Shown here in pieces: positions 24,114-34,718 of a stretch of 64,000 nt of DNA (position 1 is its first letter; each line of letters starts with the position of its first letter). The translations under genes and the position numbers were made by a program. A model generated the notes under the pieces. It was not told the origin of the DNA. It saw nothing but the letters and a program-made list of their open reading frames with translations, and did not search any database. This DNA comes from Vulcanococcus sp. (GTDB taxonomy: Bacteria > Cyanobacteriota > Cyanobacteriia > PCC-6307 > Cyanobiaceae), in the NCBI GenBank assembly GCA_019264575.1, contig JAHUZV010000024.1, positions 1-64,000 on the forward strand. The letters are read 5' to 3'.

Positions 24114-26672
24114 TCAGGCGCTCGCGCCTGCCAGCGCAGGCATCGCAACCTCGCTGCCTTGCTTGCGGATGACCACCTGCTTGTCTTCGTTCACATCGAC
24201 AACGGCGCTGTCGCCTTCGCCGATGCGGCCGGAGAGGAATTCCTCGGCCAGGGAGTCTTCCAGCAGGCGCATCACAGCGCGGCGCAGCGGGCGGGCGCCG
24301 TAGCTGGGGTTGTAGCCCTCTTCCACCAAGCGCTCCTTGAAGCTCTCGGTGACGGAGAGATGGATGCCCTTCTCTGCCATCCGACCGAAGACTTCCTTGA
24401 GCATGATCTCGGCGATCTCCTTCACTTCGTCGCGGCTGAGCTGACGGAAGACGATGATTTCGTCGAGACGGTTCAGGAACTCAGGGCGGAAGTACTGCTT
24501 CAGCTCTTCATTCACCAGGGAGCGAATGCGGTTGTAATTGGTTTCTTCCGCATCAGCACCGGAGAACTCGAAGCCAAGGCCGCCGCCACCCTTTTCGATC
24601 ACCTTCGAACCGATGTTCGAGGTCATGATGATCAAGGTGTTCTTGAAGTCCACCGTGCGGCCCTTGGAATCGGTCAAACGACCGTCTTCCAATAGCTGCA
24701 GCAGCAGGTTGAACACATCGGGGTGGGCCTTTTCGATCTCGTCGAACAGCACCACGGTGTAAGGGCGGCGGCGCACAGCTTCAGTGAGCTGGCCGCCTTC
24801 GTTGAAGCCCACGTAGCCCGGAGGCGAACCGATCAGCTTGCTGACCGTGTGGCGCTCCATGAACTCCGACATGTCGAGGCGGATCATCGCCTCTTCGCTG
24901 CCGAAGAAGTAAGCCGCGAGCGACTTGGTGAGCTCGGTTTTGCCAACACCGGTGGGGCCGGAGAAGATGAAGCTGGCAATCGGACGGTTGGGGTTCTTTA
25001 GACCCACGCGTGCGCGGCGGATGGCGCGCGACACGGCCTTCACAGCCTCGTCCTGACCTATCAGGCGCTGGTGGAGGGTTTCCTCCATGTTGAGCAACTT
25101 GGCCGACTCGCTCTCGGTGAGCTTCTGCACGGGAACACCCGTCCAGGAGGCCACGATTTGAGCAATGTCTTCCTCCGTCACCATCGGGCTGCGGTCGTCA
25201 GTTGGTGCTTCGGCAACAGCTGTAGCCGTGGTGCCTGCGCCCTCCTCGCTTGAACCACCTTCAGCGGCTTTGGCCTCAGGCTCGTCCTTGCGGGTTTGCA
25301 GGATCGAGCGGATCTGATCGCGCAGTTCCACTTCCTTGTCGCGAAGTTCACCGGCTTTGGTGAAGTCCTGCTCGCGAACAGCGTCTTCCTTTTCCTTCTG
25401 GATGGCGCGCAGCTGCTTATCGATTTCCTTGGCTGCGGGCGGCAGCTTGGAGTTCATCAGGCGCACGCGGCTGCCTGCTTCATCGATCAGATCGATGGCC
25501 TTGTCGGGCAGGAAGCGATCGGAGATATAGCGATCACCCAGGGTGGCTGCTGCCACCAGCGCCTCGTCGGCGATGGTGAGGCGGTGGTGCGCTTCGTAGC
25601 GCTCCTTCAGGCCCCGCAGGATTTCGATGGTGTCATCGACGGAGGGTTCGCCCACCTGCACAGGCTGGAAGCGGCGCTCGAGGGCTGCGTCCCGTTCGAT
25701 GTGCTTCCTGTATTCATCCAGCGTGGTGGCGCCGATGCACTGCAGCTCGCCGCGAGCCAGGGCCGGCTTGAGGATGTTGGCGGCGTCGATGGCGCCTTCG
25801 GCAGCGCCGGCACCGATCAGGGTGTGCACCTCGTCGATCACGAGGATCACGTTTCCGGCACCCCGGATCTCCTCCATGATCTTTTTGAGGCGCTCCTCGA
25901 ACTCACCGCGGTATTTGGTGCCGGCCACGAGCAGGCCGATGTCGAGAGTGAGAACGCGCTTGTCTTCAAGGATGTCGGGAATATCGCCCGAGTTGATGCG
26001 CTGAGCGAGGCCCTCGGCGATGGCGGTTTTACCCACGCCGGGCTCGCCGATCAGCACAGGGTTGTTCTTGGTGCGGCGACCCAGGATCTGGATTACGCGC
26101 TCAATCTCGTGCTGACGGCCCACCACGGGGTCGAGCTTGCCGTCGGCGGCTTGTTGGGTGAGGTTGCTGCCGAACTCATCGAGTGTGGGGGTTTTCGTGG
26201 AGCCTTTGCCGCCACCGCCACCGCTGGCCACCTCGGCGGTCTCGCCGAGCATGCGGATCACTTGGGTGCGCACCTTGGCCAGGTCGACACCGAGGTTCTC
26301 GAGCACCCGTGCGGCCACGCCCTCGCCTTCACGGATCAGGCCGAGCAGCAGGTGCTCGGTGCCGATGTAGTTGTGGCCGAGTTGCCTGGCTTCCTCCAGG
26401 GATAACTCCAAGACCCGTTTGGCTCTTGGCGTGAATGGGATCTCAACGGCCACGAAACCGGAGCCGCGGCCGATGATTTTCTCTACCTCGACGCGAGCGT
26501 CCTTGAGGTTGACGCCCATCGACTTGAGCACTTTGGCGGCCACGCCCGTGCCTTCCCCGATCAGACCCAGCAGGATCTGCTCGGTGCCCACGAAGTTGTG
26601 ACCAAGGCGGCGGGCCTCCTCTTGGGCCAGCATGATCACCTTGATGGCCTTCTCGGTAAACCGCTCGAACAT
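24114..26672 (-). CDS. clpC: ATP-dependent Clp protease ATP-binding subunit ClpC
   Basis: An 852-residue Hsp100 unfoldase that feeds substrates to ClpP-type peptidases. Two N-terminal Clp repeats are visible ([17 protein letters not shown] and [17 protein letters not shown]). The first AAA domain has [16 protein letters not shown] and [15 protein letters not shown]. The middle UVR-like coiled coil contains [16 protein letters not shown], preceded by [12 protein letters not shown]. The second AAA domain has [16 protein letters not shown] and [14 protein letters not shown]. Length and order match cyanobacterial ClpC. The start at 26672 gives the conserved [24 protein letters not shown]; the 23-residue extension upstream is rejected. 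It is followed by its own terminator. Confidence 0.98.
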   Translation of the reverse strand: MFERFTEKAIKVIMLAQEEARRLGHNFVGTEQILLGLIGEGTGVAAKVLKSMGVNLKDARVEVEKIIGRGSGFVAVEIPFTPRAKRVLELSLEEARQLGHNYIGTEHLLLGLIREGEGVAARVLENLGVDLAKVRTQVIRMLGETAEVASGGGGGKGSTKTPTLDEFGSNLTQQAADGKLDPVVGRQHEIERVIQILGRRTKNNPVLIGEPGVGKTAIAEGLAQRINSGDIPDILEDKRVLTLDIGLLVAGTKYRGEFEERLKKIMEEIRGAGNVILVIDEVHTLIGAGAAEGAIDAANILKPALARGELQCIGATTLDEYRKHIERDAALERRFQPVQVGEPSVDDTIEILRGLKERYEAHHRLTIADEALVAAATLGDRYISDRFLPDKAIDLIDEAGSRVRLMNSKLPPAAKEIDKQLRAIQKEKEDAVREQDFTKAGELRDKEVELRDQIRSILQTRKDEPEAKAAEGGSSEEGAGTTATAVAEAPTDDRSPMVTEEDIAQIVASWTGVPVQKLTESESAKLLNMEETLHQRLIGQDEAVKAVSRAIRRARVGLKNPNRPIASFIFSGPTGVGKTELTKSLAAYFFGSEEAMIRLDMSEFMERHTVSKLIGSPPGYVGFNEGGQLTEAVRRRPYTVVLFDEIEKAHPDVFNLLLQLLEDGRLTDSKGRTVDFKNTLIIMTSNIGSKVIEKGGGGLGFEFSGADAEETNYNRIRSLVNEELKQYFRPEFLNRLDEIIVFRQLSRDEVKEIAEIMLKEVFGRMAEKGIHLSVTESFKERLVEEGYNPSYGARPLRRAVMRLLEDSLAEEFLSGRIGEGDSAVVDVNEDKQVVIRKQGSEVAMPALAGASA

Positions 26673-26822
26673 GGGCGGGGCCTGTTGCGTGTACTCCCAA
26701 CTTATCAGGGTTGGCCTGGGGAGTGTGGTGTGCAGCTCCAATCGGCCAAAACCACTGATGTAGCTGGGTTCTGCATGGCCTGTTTCAACAACTCAAGCTC
26801 CGCATTTATTCGGTTGTTCGCA

Positions 26823-27326
26823 TCAGGAATGGGCGGCAATCCGAACCGTTTCCATGTCCTGTAATTGCACCCATTGGATCAGGGCATCGTCGCCATTGCG
26901 GTAGTAACCGCGACGGATGCCCTCGGTGCTGAAGCCGCAGCGCCCATAGAGAGCGGTGGCAGCGGTGTTGGCTGAACTCACTTCCAAGGTGGCGCGCATG
27001 GCGCCGCGGCGGCGGGCCTCTTGCAGCAGGGCCATTAGCACCTGCCGGCCATGGCCTCGGCGGCGTTGATCGGGCGCCACCGCCACGGCGCCGATCTGCA
27101 GTTCATCCACCACCAGCCAGCCGCAGGCCACTGCGATCAAGCGCTGCTCAAGAAGTAAACCCACGCACAAGCGATCGCTTTGGCTCAGTTCCTGCTGCCA
27201 TTGCTCCCGCGTCCACAGCCCCCCAAGGCTGGCTTGATCGAGAGCCAGGCAGGCCTCCACCTGCTCTGCTCCCAAAACCTGGGTTTGAGGATGGTCTGCG
27301 GCTTGGGGCTCTGTCTCAGCTGACAC
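26823..27326 (-). CDS. rimI: Ribosomal protein alanine N-acetyltransferase RimI-like (GNAT)
   Basis: A 167-residue GNAT enzyme. ELQIGAVAVAPDQRRRGHGRQVLMALLQEARRRGA is the acetyl-CoA binding motif A (Q-x-x-G-x-G/A), and LEVSSANTAATALYGRCGFSTEGIRRGYY is the RimI-type motif B. RimI acetylates the N-terminus of ribosomal protein S18, though related GNATs have other targets. The first 20 residues are weakly conserved. The true start could be nearer 27275, which would widen the gap to the divergent lysA from 34 to about 85 bases. It lies 150 bases upstream of clpC on the same strand. Confidence 0.85.
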   Translation of the reverse strand: MSAETEPQAADHPQTQVLGAEQVEACLALDQASLGGLWTREQWQQELSQSDRLCVGLLLEQRLIAVACGWLVVDELQIGAVAVAPDQRRRGHGRQVLMALLQEARRRGAMRATLEVSSANTAATALYGRCGFSTEGIRRGYYRNGDDALIQWVQLQDMETVRIAAHS

Positions 27327-27360
27327 CAGGCGCCGTCGGGGCTCTTCATAGGATCGCCCG

Positions 27361-28761
27361 ATGACCAGTACCCGTGAAGCCGCTCCTGCAGCGGATGTGG
27401 CCGTCGATCAGCGGCCCTACGAAGCCCATCGCGATGTGGCCAGCCCCAATCGCAACCTCACCCCCGTCACCACAGCACTCGACCCTGAAGGTCGGCTGCT
27501 GGTGGGCGGCTGTGTGCTCAGCGATCTGGCGCGCCGCTACGGCACACCGTTGTATGTGATCGACGAAGCGACCCTGCGCGGAACCGCCCAGGCCTACCGC
27601 AAGGCCCTGGCCTCCCACTACCCCGGCTCAGCCCTAGCGCTCTACGCCTCCAAGGCCAACAGCAGCCTGGCGATCACGGCGGTGGTGGCTTCGGAAGGTC
27701 TGGGGCTCGATGCGGTGTCAGCTGGTGAGCTGCTCACCGCTGTGCAAGGCGGGATGCCGCCGGAGCGGATCGTGTTCCACGGCAACAACAAAAGCCTCGA
27801 GGAGCTGCGCCTGGCGGTTGAGCTGGGGGTGACGGTAGTGGCCGACAACTGGCTCGATATCGAGCAGCTGGCCAGCCTGGCGCCGGCCCATCCCGTGCGC
27901 TTGATGCTGCGCTTCACGCCTGGGATCGAGTGCCACACGCACGAATACATCCGCACCGGGCACCTCGACAGCAAATTCGGTTTCGACCCCGATCAGCTGG
28001 AAGCGGTGCTCCTGCACCTCAAGCAGTGCAGCTGGGCGCAAGTGACTGGCCTGCACGCCCACATCGGTTCGCAGATTTTCGAGCTGCAGCCCCACCGCGA
28101 TCTAGCTGCCGTGATGGCCGATGCCCTCAAGCTGGCGCGGGAGATGGGCCATCCCGTGAGCGATCTCAACGTGGGTGGCGGTCTGGGGATTCGCTATGTG
28201 GAGAGCGACGATCCGCCGTCGATCGATGCATGGGTGCGCACGGTGGCCGAAGCCGTCGCCGCGGCGTGCCAGGAGCGCGGCCTTGATCTGCCTCGCTTGC
28301 TGTGTGAGCCCGGTCGTTCCCTGGTGGCCACCTCTGGAGTAACCCTCTACAGCGTGGGCAGCCGCAAAGACATCCCCGGCATCCGCACTTACCTCTCTGT
28401 GGATGGCGGCATGAGCGACAACCCTCGCCCCATCACCTATCAATCCCTGTACACCGCGGTGCTGGCGGATCGGCCCGAGGCTGAGGCCTCCGACACTGTG
28501 ACCCTGGCCGGCAAGCACTGCGAATCCGGCGACGTGCTGCTCAAGGATCTGGCGCTGCCACCGGCCACCAGCGGTGATGTGCTGGCGGTATTTGCCACCG
28601 GTGCCTACAACGCTTCGATGTCGTCGAACTACAACCGCATTCCCCGCCCGGCGGCGGTGATGGTGCACGACGGTATGGCTGATGTGGTGCAACGGCGGGA
28701 GCAGCCGGAAGATCTGCTGCGCTACGACGTTTTGCCCGAGCGGCTGCGGCCGGTAGCCTGA
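27361..28761 (+). CDS. lysA: Diaminopimelate decarboxylase
   Basis: A 466-residue PLP enzyme that converts meso-diaminopimelate to lysine, the last step of lysine synthesis. ALYASKANSSLAIT holds the PLP lysine. GLHAHIGSQIF and NVGGGLGIRY line the barrel, LCEPGRSLVATSG binds substrate, and CESGDVL and ATGAYNASMSSNYN complete the dimeric active site. Length is usual once a 45-residue N-terminal leader common in cyanobacteria is counted. First gene of a tight plus-strand operon that continues into cdaA 16 bases on. Confidence 0.97.
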   Translation: MTSTREAAPAADVAVDQRPYEAHRDVASPNRNLTPVTTALDPEGRLLVGGCVLSDLARRYGTPLYVIDEATLRGTAQAYRKALASHYPGSALALYASKANSSLAITAVVASEGLGLDAVSAGELLTAVQGGMPPERIVFHGNNKSLEELRLAVELGVTVVADNWLDIEQLASLAPAHPVRLMLRFTPGIECHTHEYIRTGHLDSKFGFDPDQLEAVLLHLKQCSWAQVTGLHAHIGSQIFELQPHRDLAAVMADALKLAREMGHPVSDLNVGGGLGIRYVESDDPPSIDAWVRTVAEAVAAACQERGLDLPRLLCEPGRSLVATSGVTLYSVGSRKDIPGIRTYLSVDGGMSDNPRPITYQSLYTAVLADRPEAEASDTVTLAGKHCESGDVLLKDLALPPATSGDVLAVFATGAYNASMSSNYNRIPRPAAVMVHDGMADVVQRREQPEDLLRYDVLPERLRPVA

Positions 28762-28777
28762 GCCGCAGGATCAAGCT

Positions 28778-29623
28778 GTGCCGGGGGTGTTCGGGGTGTT
28801 AGCGGGAATCCAGCTGGGTGCTGTGCTGGATCTCCTGCTCGCCACGGCCCTGGGCATGGTGCTGCTGGCGCGGGTGAATGAACCGCGCACCCTTTGGTTG
28901 CTGCGCGGCTACCTCACGCTTGTGGCGTTGGCCTGGGTGGTGCAGCGCTACGCCAACCTGCCGCTCACCAGCAAACTGATCGACGCCTTGGTGATGGCGT
29001 GCAGCCTGGCACTGGCGATCCTCTGGCAGGGGGAGCTGCGGCGGCTGATGGAACTGCTCGGCACCGGCCGGCTCGACGTTCTGTTTGGCAGTCAGCGGGG
29101 CGACAAGCTGGCCTCTGGATCGGCCGCAGTGCTCAGCGAGGCCGCAGGCCGGCTCTCGCAGCTTCGGCGCGGCGGTTTGATCGTGGTGGATCTGGGCAGC
29201 GACCTACGCCCCGAGGATTTCCTCAACCCCGGCATCGCCCTCGACGCGCAGCTCTCGGCCGACCTGCTGCTCAACCTGTTTGCTGTGGATACGCCCCTGC
29301 ACGATGGCGCGGTGCTGGTGAAGGGCAACCGCATCCTGTCGGCGGGTGTGATCCTGCCGCTCTCGCGCCAGGGGCTGAACCGCTATGGCACCCGCCACCT
29401 GGCTGCGCTGGGCATCACTGAGCGCTTCGATCGCTGCCTGTGCATCGTGGTGTCTGAGGAGACCGGAACGCTCTCGATGGCGCGCCAGGGTCGGTTGGAG
29501 CGGCCGCTCACCAGCAGCCGTTTGCAGGAGCTCCTTGGCGAATCCCTCGCCCAGAGCAGCAAGCAGGCCCCCAAGGGTGCTGGGCGTACGGTGGCTATGG
29601 ATAAGGCCGAATCCAGCCCATGA
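28778..29623 (+). CDS. cdaA: Diadenylate cyclase, CdaA type
   Basis: A 281-residue membrane enzyme that makes cyclic di-AMP from two ATP. Three hydrophobic N-terminal segments (about 10-28, 36-57 and 66-84) precede the DAC domain. That domain has [16 protein letters not shown] (Asp176-Gly-Ala) and [13 protein letters not shown]. The usual RHR signature reads Arg206-His207-Leu208, so the third arginine is missing. [15 protein letters not shown] follows as expected. GTG start, 16 bases after lysA; the stop overlaps uppS (ATGA). c-di-AMP commonly controls potassium and wall balance, which suits the wall-related neighbours. Activity should be treated as likely but not certain because of the altered motif. 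Confidence 0.9.
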   Translation: MPGVFGVLAGIQLGAVLDLLLATALGMVLLARVNEPRTLWLLRGYLTLVALAWVVQRYANLPLTSKLIDALVMACSLALAILWQGELRRLMELLGTGRLDVLFGSQRGDKLASGSAAVLSEAAGRLSQLRRGGLIVVDLGSDLRPEDFLNPGIALDAQLSADLLLNLFAVDTPLHDGAVLVKGNRILSAGVILPLSRQGLNRYGTRHLAALGITERFDRCLCIVVSEETGTLSMARQGRLERPLTSSRLQELLGESLAQSSKQAPKGAGRTVAMDKAESSP

Positions 29624-30417
29624 GTCGCTCCCTGGCGACTGCCACCGCTGTCCAGGGGAATCAGCCTTCCCGTTCGCTGTTGCCCGCCAGCCTGGACCCT
29701 GCTCGATTGCCGGCCCATGTGGCGGTGATCATGGATGGCAATGGCCGCTGGGCGAATCAGCGCAAACTGCCCCGCGTGATGGGGCACCGCGAGGGTGTGG
29801 AAGCACTGAAGCGCACCCTGCGCCTCTGCAGCGATTGGGGCATCGGTGCCCTCACCGCCTACGCCTTCTCCACCGAGAACTGGAGCCGCCCCGGTGAAGA
29901 GGTGAGTTTCCTGATGACCCTGTTTGAGCGGGTGCTCGCGCGGGAGTTGCAGGCTCTGGAGGAGGAACAGGTGCGGATTCGCTTCCTGGGGGATCTGGAG
30001 CAGTTGCCGGCGGGGCTGCAGCAGCTGATCGCCGATGCCACCAGCCGCACGGCCGCCAACACCGGCATTCATTTCAACGTCTGCACCAACTACGGGGGGC
30101 GGCGTGAACTGGTGCGTGCGGCGCGGCTGCTGGCGGAGCAGGTGGTGCGCGGGGAGCTGGATCCCGCCGCCATCGATGAGCAGCAGTTCGCCGATCAGTT
30201 GTTCACCGCCGGTGAGCTGGATCCAGATTTGCTGATCCGCACCAGCGGCGAGCAGCGCATCAGCAATTTCCTGCTCTGGCAGCTGGCCTACGCCGAGCTG
30301 CACATCACCGATGTGCTGTGGCCTGATTTCAACGAAGCGGCGCTCACCGCCGCCCTTCTCGATTACCAGAGCCGTCAGCGCCGCTTTGGCGGTGTTGAAC
30401 CCCACGCCTCCCGATGA
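29620..30417 (+). CDS. uppS: Isoprenyl transferase (undecaprenyl diphosphate synthase)
   Basis: A 265-residue cis-prenyltransferase that makes the C55 lipid carrier for peptidoglycan and glycans. [20 protein letters not shown] carries the catalytic Asp and diphosphate loop. [38 protein letters not shown], and [26 protein letters not shown], containing the RxSGExRxSNF substrate loop, all match the family. It overlaps cdaA by four bases and bioB by four. The about 25-residue N-terminal leader is variable. Its product probably also supplies the glycosyltransferases of this window. Confidence 0.97.
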   Translation: MSRSLATATAVQGNQPSRSLLPASLDPARLPAHVAVIMDGNGRWANQRKLPRVMGHREGVEALKRTLRLCSDWGIGALTAYAFSTENWSRPGEEVSFLMTLFERVLARELQALEEEQVRIRFLGDLEQLPAGLQQLIADATSRTAANTGIHFNVCTNYGGRRELVRAARLLAEQVVRGELDPAAIDEQQFADQLFTAGELDPDLLIRTSGEQRISNFLLWQLAYAELHITDVLWPDFNEAALTAALLDYQSRQRRFGGVEPHASR

Positions 30418-31406
30418 GTTCCAGCCCCTTGACCCTCCCTGCCCTCGAGCTGCGCCATGACTGGAGCACAGCTGAGATTCAGAGCCTGCTGGAGCTGCCG
30501 CTGATGGATCTGCTCTGGCGCGCTCAGGCGGTGCACCGGCAGGCCAACCCCGGCTACCGGGTGCAGCTGGCCTCACTGCTCAGCGTGAAGACCGGTGGCT
30601 GCGAGGAAGACTGCGCCTACTGCCCTCAGTCGATGCACAACAGCAGCGATGTGACCGGCCGGCCCGAACTGGAGGTGGAGCCGGTGCTGGCCAGGGCCCG
30701 CGCCGCCAAGGAGGCCGGTGCCCATCGCTTCTGCATGGGTTGGGCCTGGCGCGACATCCGCGATGGAGCCCCCTTTGAGGCGATGCTCGCCATGGTGCGC
30801 GGCGTGCGCGAGCTGGGGATGGAGGCCTGCGTGACCGCCGGCATGCTCACCGACAGCCAGGCCGAGCGGCTGGCGGAGGCTGGGCTCACCTCCTACAACC
30901 ACAACCTCGACACCAGCCCCGAGCACTACGACCGGATCATCACCACCCGTACCTTCCAGGAGCGGCTGGAAACACTGCAGCGGGTGCGCCGGGCGGGCAT
31001 CTCGATGTGCTGCGGCGGGATCATCGGCATGGGCGAAACCCTCACCGATCGGGCCTCGCTGCTGCAGGTGCTCGCCGCGATGAACCCCCATCCCGAGAGC
31101 GTGCCGATTAATGCGCTGGTGGCCGTGGAGGGCACTCCGCTTGAAGATCAACCATCGGTGGATCCGCTGGAGTTGGTGCGGATGGTGGCCGTGGCGCGCA
31201 TCCTCATGCCTTACAGCCGGGTGCGCCTCAGCGCAGGCCGCGAAACGATGAATCAGGAAGCCCAGGTGCTCTGTCTTCTGGCGGGCGCGGATTCGATCTT
31301 CTACGGCGACACGCTGCTCACCACCGGTAATCCCGATGTGGCGGCGGATCAGGAGCTTTTGGCCGCCGCCGGTGTGACCCCCTGGCAGGAGGCCGTGCCG
31401 GCGTGA
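30414..31406 (+). CDS. bioB: Biotin synthase
   Basis: A 330-residue radical SAM enzyme that inserts sulfur into dethiobiotin. [17 protein letters not shown] is the CxxxCxxC loop for the 4Fe-4S cluster. FCMGWAWRD is the conserved active-site strand, [16 protein letters not shown] follows, and GGIIGMGET and [13 protein letters not shown] (with the Arg ligand of the 2Fe-2S cluster) complete the barrel. Length is typical. It overlaps uppS upstream (ATGA) and trhO downstream (GTGA). Confidence 0.97.
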   Translation: MSSSPLTLPALELRHDWSTAEIQSLLELPLMDLLWRAQAVHRQANPGYRVQLASLLSVKTGGCEEDCAYCPQSMHNSSDVTGRPELEVEPVLARARAAKEAGAHRFCMGWAWRDIRDGAPFEAMLAMVRGVRELGMEACVTAGMLTDSQAERLAEAGLTSYNHNLDTSPEHYDRIITTRTFQERLETLQRVRRAGISMCCGGIIGMGETLTDRASLLQVLAAMNPHPESVPINALVAVEGTPLEDQPSVDPLELVRMVAVARILMPYSRVRLSAGRETMNQEAQVLCLLAGADSIFYGDTLLTTGNPDVAADQELLAAAGVTPWQEAVPA

Positions 31407-32326
31407 GCGTGCAGGTGGCGGCCTTCTATGGCTTCACGGCCATGGCGGAGCTGCCCGTATTGCAGGCGGAGCTGCGCGCGTTGGCGGAGGCCGGCGGCGT
31501 GCGCGGCACGATCCTGTTGGCGGAAGAGGGGGTGAACGGCACCATCAGCGGCCCGGAACCTGGCGTGCAAGCGGTGTTAGCCAAGCTGCGGCGGTTGCCT
31601 GGGTTGGCGCAACTGGAGGCGAAATTCAGCCTCGCCCCCGAGCAGGCGTTCCATCGGCTCAAGGTGCGCATCAAGCGCGAGATCGTGACCATGGGCTGCC
31701 CCACCGTGAAGCCCGCCGAGCAGGTGGGCACCTATGTGCCGCCGCAGCAGTGGGATGCCTTGATCCGTGATCCAGGCACGTTGGTGGTGGATACCCGCAA
31801 CGCCTATGAGGTGGCGGTGGGCACGTTTGAAGGGGCGATCGATCCCGGCACCGAGAGCTTCCGCGAGTTCCCCGGTTGGGTGGAGCGCGAGTTGCGGCCG
31901 CTGGTGGAGCAGCGCCAACCCAAGGCGATCGCCATGTTCTGCACCGGCGGCATCCGCTGCGAGAAGAGCACGGCCTATCTGCTGCAGCAGGGCTTTACCA
32001 ACGTGCATCACCTGCAAGGGGGCATCCTGCGCTACCTCGAGGAGATGCCCGAGCAAGGCACGAGTTGGCAGGGCGAATGCTTTGTGTTCGATCAGCGCGT
32101 GAGTGTGAACCATCAGCTCGAGCCCGGCAGCTACAGCCTCTGCCACGCCTGCGGCCTGCCGCTCTCGCCCGCCGATCGTGAGCTGCCTTCCTTCCGCGAG
32201 GGTGTGAGCTGCGTGCATTGCCTGGAGCGTTTCAGCGATGCAGACCGCGCTCGCTTCGCTGAGCGTCAACGCCAGATGCAGTTGGCCCGTAAGCGGGGCG
32301 AGCAGCACATCGGCCGGCCGGCCTGA
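31403..32326 (+). CDS. trhO: tRNA uridine(34) hydroxylase TrhO (rhodanese-domain protein)
   Basis: A 307-residue protein of the former UPF0176 family. It hydroxylates U34 of tRNAs as a step to 5-carboxymethoxyuridine or related wobble bases. An acylphosphatase-like N-terminal part ([16 protein letters not shown]) leads to a rhodanese domain with the catalytic Cys in [18 protein letters not shown]. The C-terminal tail has paired cysteines ([14 protein letters not shown] and CVHCLERF) that could bind metal. GTG start overlapping bioB; stop 2 bases before the next gene. Confidence 0.93.
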   Translation: MSVQVAAFYGFTAMAELPVLQAELRALAEAGGVRGTILLAEEGVNGTISGPEPGVQAVLAKLRRLPGLAQLEAKFSLAPEQAFHRLKVRIKREIVTMGCPTVKPAEQVGTYVPPQQWDALIRDPGTLVVDTRNAYEVAVGTFEGAIDPGTESFREFPGWVERELRPLVEQRQPKAIAMFCTGGIRCEKSTAYLLQQGFTNVHHLQGGILRYLEEMPEQGTSWQGECFVFDQRVSVNHQLEPGSYSLCHACGLPLSPADRELPSFREGVSCVHCLERFSDADRARFAERQRQMQLARKRGEQHIGRPA

Positions 32327-32328
32327 GC

Positions 32329-33321
32329 GTGTGGAGCCCTGCGGTGTTGCCGGTTCTCTACAGCTTTCGCCGCTGCCCCTACGCGATGCGGGCCCGTTTG
32401 GCCTGCGCTGCGGCAGGACTGCTGCCGGGTGAGTGCCTCGAACTGCGGGAGGTGGCCCTGAAGGCCAAGCCACCTGAGTTGCTAGCCGCCTCCGCCAAAG
32501 GCACCGTGCCCGTGCTGGTGTTGCCCGACGGGGCCGTGCTGGAGGAGAGCCTGGCGATCATGCGCTGGGCGCTGGCGCAGGCCGATCCGGGCGGCTGGCT
32601 GCAGGGCTGGAGCAGCGCTGAGCACGCGCTGATCGAGAGCCTGCTGGCAGAAAACGATGGCCCCTTCAAGCACCACCTGGACCGGTTCAAATACCCGGAT
32701 CGCTACCCAGGAGAGGCATCTGCCGAGCATCGGCTCGCGGCCCTCGCCATCCTGCGGGGGTGGAGTGCTCGCCTGGAGGGCGGCGGCTGGCTGTTGGGAG
32801 ATTGCCCCGCGTTGGCGGATTGGGCGTTGCTGCCGTTTGTGCGTCAGTTCCGCCTGGCCGATCCCGACGGTTTCGATCAGGAACCCGATCTGGAGCCACT
32901 GCAGCGGTGGCTGGCTCGGTTTCTGGAAGACCCTGCTCTGGCTGCGGTGATGGATCCTCCCTGGGCGGAGCGCAGCGCCTGGCGATCGCCCCGTTGGCTG
33001 TATCACCTGGCGCTGCGGGCCGAGTGGAACAGCGCTCGCAGCGAAGGCTCCTATCGCCGCTCCACCCGTGGTCGCTCCCTGGAGGAGGTGGGTTACATCC
33101 ATCTCAGCGCTGCCCATCAGGTGGAAGCCACTGCCCAGCGCTTCTATGGCGACCTCCCACCAGGCGAGGTGGTGCTGCTCAGCATTGCTCCCCAGCGGTT
33201 GGCTGCCGCGGGGCTGGAGCTACGCCGTGAGCCGGCGCCGGGAACCGGTGAGCTGTTTCCGCATCTCTATGGTGCGTTGCCGCTTGAGGCGGTGCTGTTG
33301 GCGCAGCCCTTCACCGCATGA
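32329..33321 (+). CDS. Glutathione S-transferase fused to a DUF952 domain
   Basis: A 330-residue fusion. Residues 1-80 form a thioredoxin-like GST N-domain with a glutaredoxin-like RRCPYAMRARLA motif and GTVPVLVLPDG, the cis-Pro glutathione site. Residues 95-205 are the helical GST C-domain (ALADWALLPFVRQF). Residues about 224-325 match DUF952: YHLALRAEW, then SLEEVGYIHLSAAHQVEATA, and a late FPHLYGALPLEAVL. DUF952 is known alone as a small protein of unclear role. GTG start 2 bases after trhO; stop overlaps the next gene (ATGA). The role could be redox or detoxification. Confidence 0.85.
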   Translation: MWSPAVLPVLYSFRRCPYAMRARLACAAAGLLPGECLELREVALKAKPPELLAASAKGTVPVLVLPDGAVLEESLAIMRWALAQADPGGWLQGWSSAEHALIESLLAENDGPFKHHLDRFKYPDRYPGEASAEHRLAALAILRGWSARLEGGGWLLGDCPALADWALLPFVRQFRLADPDGFDQEPDLEPLQRWLARFLEDPALAAVMDPPWAERSAWRSPRWLYHLALRAEWNSARSEGSYRRSTRGRSLEEVGYIHLSAAHQVEATAQRFYGDLPPGEVVLLSIAPQRLAAAGLELRREPAPGTGELFPHLYGALPLEAVLLAQPFTA

Positions 33322-33830
33322 CGCTCCCTTCCCTCGCTGAAATCGAGCAGCTGGCCGCGGCGCGGGGGCTGTTGCTGCGGTTTCAGGTGCGCCGTTGGTT
33401 GGCGATCACCAGCTTGCGGGTGGTGGTGGCGAGGCCTCGGCCCGAGCAGCCGCCCCTGCTGCTCGGGGAGCTGAAGGGCTGGACCCTGCCGCTGCCGGAT
33501 GGTCTCCAGCTCGACACGATGCGTGTTCAGGGATCCCACACCCAGGGCGTCGGGGCGTTGATCTGGGCGGCCACGTTTGCTTGGGCGCTGGAGGCGACTC
33601 CCTGCCGCAGCGCCCGCTTGCTCGCTATCCGTGATCACGAGGCGCAGCATCGCCGGCTGGTGCGCTACTTCCGCCGGCTGGGATTTGATCCGATTCGCGA
33701 TGTGGGAGCAGCGGCGGCCGATCTACCGCTGCGCTTGGTGTGGGGAGGGGCAGGTCTGCTGATGCGCGGCGATTGCGCGGTGGGATTGGAGCGGGCCTGG
33801 CGAGCGGCTCAGTGGGCGGATCCGGCGTGA
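33318..33830 (+). CDS. Hypothetical protein, GNAT-like
   Basis: A 170-residue soluble protein. [47 protein letters not shown] looks like the GNAT helix-strand ending in a YFxxLGF motif, but no Q-x-x-G-x-G/A acetyl-CoA loop is seen, so an acetyltransferase call is weak. It starts four bases inside the GST-DUF952 gene and closes the lysA operon. The last 22 bases overlap the end of lipA on the other strand. Confidence 0.6.
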   Translation: MTLPSLAEIEQLAAARGLLLRFQVRRWLAITSLRVVVARPRPEQPPLLLGELKGWTLPLPDGLQLDTMRVQGSHTQGVGALIWAATFAWALEATPCRSARLLAIRDHEAQHRRLVRYFRRLGFDPIRDVGAAAADLPLRLVWGGAGLLMRGDCAVGLERAWRAAQWADPA

Positions 33831-34714
33831 TAGCTGCTGCGCACCAGCGGGCCTGAGCGCACATCGGCGAAACCCAGCTCCCGGGCGATCTGCGCGAGCT
33901 GCTCGAATTCGGCGGGCGTCCAGTAGCGATCCACCGGGATGTGAGCCAGCGAGGGGCGCAGGTACTGGCCCAGGGTGAGGCGTTGGCAGTCGACAGCGCG
34001 TAGATCCTTCAGGGTCTGCACTACCTCCTCGAAGCTTTCGCCCAGCCCCAGCATCAGGCCGCTTTTCGTGGGGATCTGGGGTGCGAGCTCACGGGCGGCG
34101 GCGAGCAGCCCCAGGGAGCGGCGGTAGGTGGCGCCGCGGCGCACTTCGCCCTGCAAGCGCTCCACGGTTTCGAGGTTGTGGTTGAAGCACACCGGCCTGG
34201 CCTCCAGCACGGCGGCTAATCGTTGGCGTTGGGCTGTGATCGCCTCGGCTTCCTCGCGGTAACCACCCCAGAAGTCGGGCGTGAGTACCTCGATGGCAAT
34301 CAGAGGATTGTGCCGGCGGATGGCGGCCATCGCGTTGGTGAAGAGGCAGGCGCCGTGGTCGGCTAGGTCGTCGCGGGCGACAGCGGTGAGCACCACGTAG
34401 CGCAGCCCCATGGCCTCAACGGCCTCCGCCACGCGCTCGGCCTCACCCGCATCGAAGGGGGCAGGCGCCTGGCCTTTCTCCACCTGGCAGAAGGCGCAGC
34501 TGCGGGTGCAGATTGGCCCCCCCAGCAGGAAGGTGGCGGTGCCGGCGGCGTAGCACTCGCCCCGGTTGGGGCAGCGGCCTTCTTCGCAGATGGTGTGCAG
34601 GCGCTGTTGCTTCACCACCGCTTGCACCGCCTCCAAGGCACTGGCATTGCCGATCGGCGATCGGATCCACTCCGGTAGGCGTTCCTTGGGTGCGGTAGCG
34701 CTGTAGCGACTCAT
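33809..34714 (-). CDS. lipA: Lipoyl synthase
   Basis: A 301-residue radical SAM enzyme that inserts two sulfurs into octanoyl-protein to make lipoate. The auxiliary cluster loop [12 protein letters not shown] and the SAM cluster loop [10 protein letters not shown] are both complete. [20 protein letters not shown] and TLGQYLRPS are family signatures. The C-terminal serine that caps the auxiliary cluster lies in RSSYHAG. The start at 34714 ([16 protein letters not shown]) is preferred; a 20-residue Trp/Gly-rich extension upstream is rejected. It is 4 bases downstream of recR and probably co-transcribed. Confidence 0.97.
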   Translation of the reverse strand: MSRYSATAPKERLPEWIRSPIGNASALEAVQAVVKQQRLHTICEEGRCPNRGECYAAGTATFLLGGPICTRSCAFCQVEKGQAPAPFDAGEAERVAEAVEAMGLRYVVLTAVARDDLADHGACLFTNAMAAIRRHNPLIAIEVLTPDFWGGYREEAEAITAQRQRLAAVLEARPVCFNHNLETVERLQGEVRRGATYRRSLGLLAAARELAPQIPTKSGLMLGLGESFEEVVQTLKDLRAVDCQRLTLGQYLRPSLAHIPVDRYWTPAEFEQLAQIARELGFADVRSGPLVRSSYHAGSAH

Positions 34715-34718
34715 GGGG

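Noticed and set aside
23869..24303. Frame with an odd, protein-like stretch (REIYSSNLAPNNRECFQYG) between the response regulator and clpC
   Set aside because: It has only a TTG start, passes through the clpC terminator and has no stop until inside clpC on the other strand. It could be a relic, but there is no support for a gene.
25296..26405. Plus-strand frame of 369 codons
   Set aside because: It lies opposite clpC, whose motifs are unmistakable.
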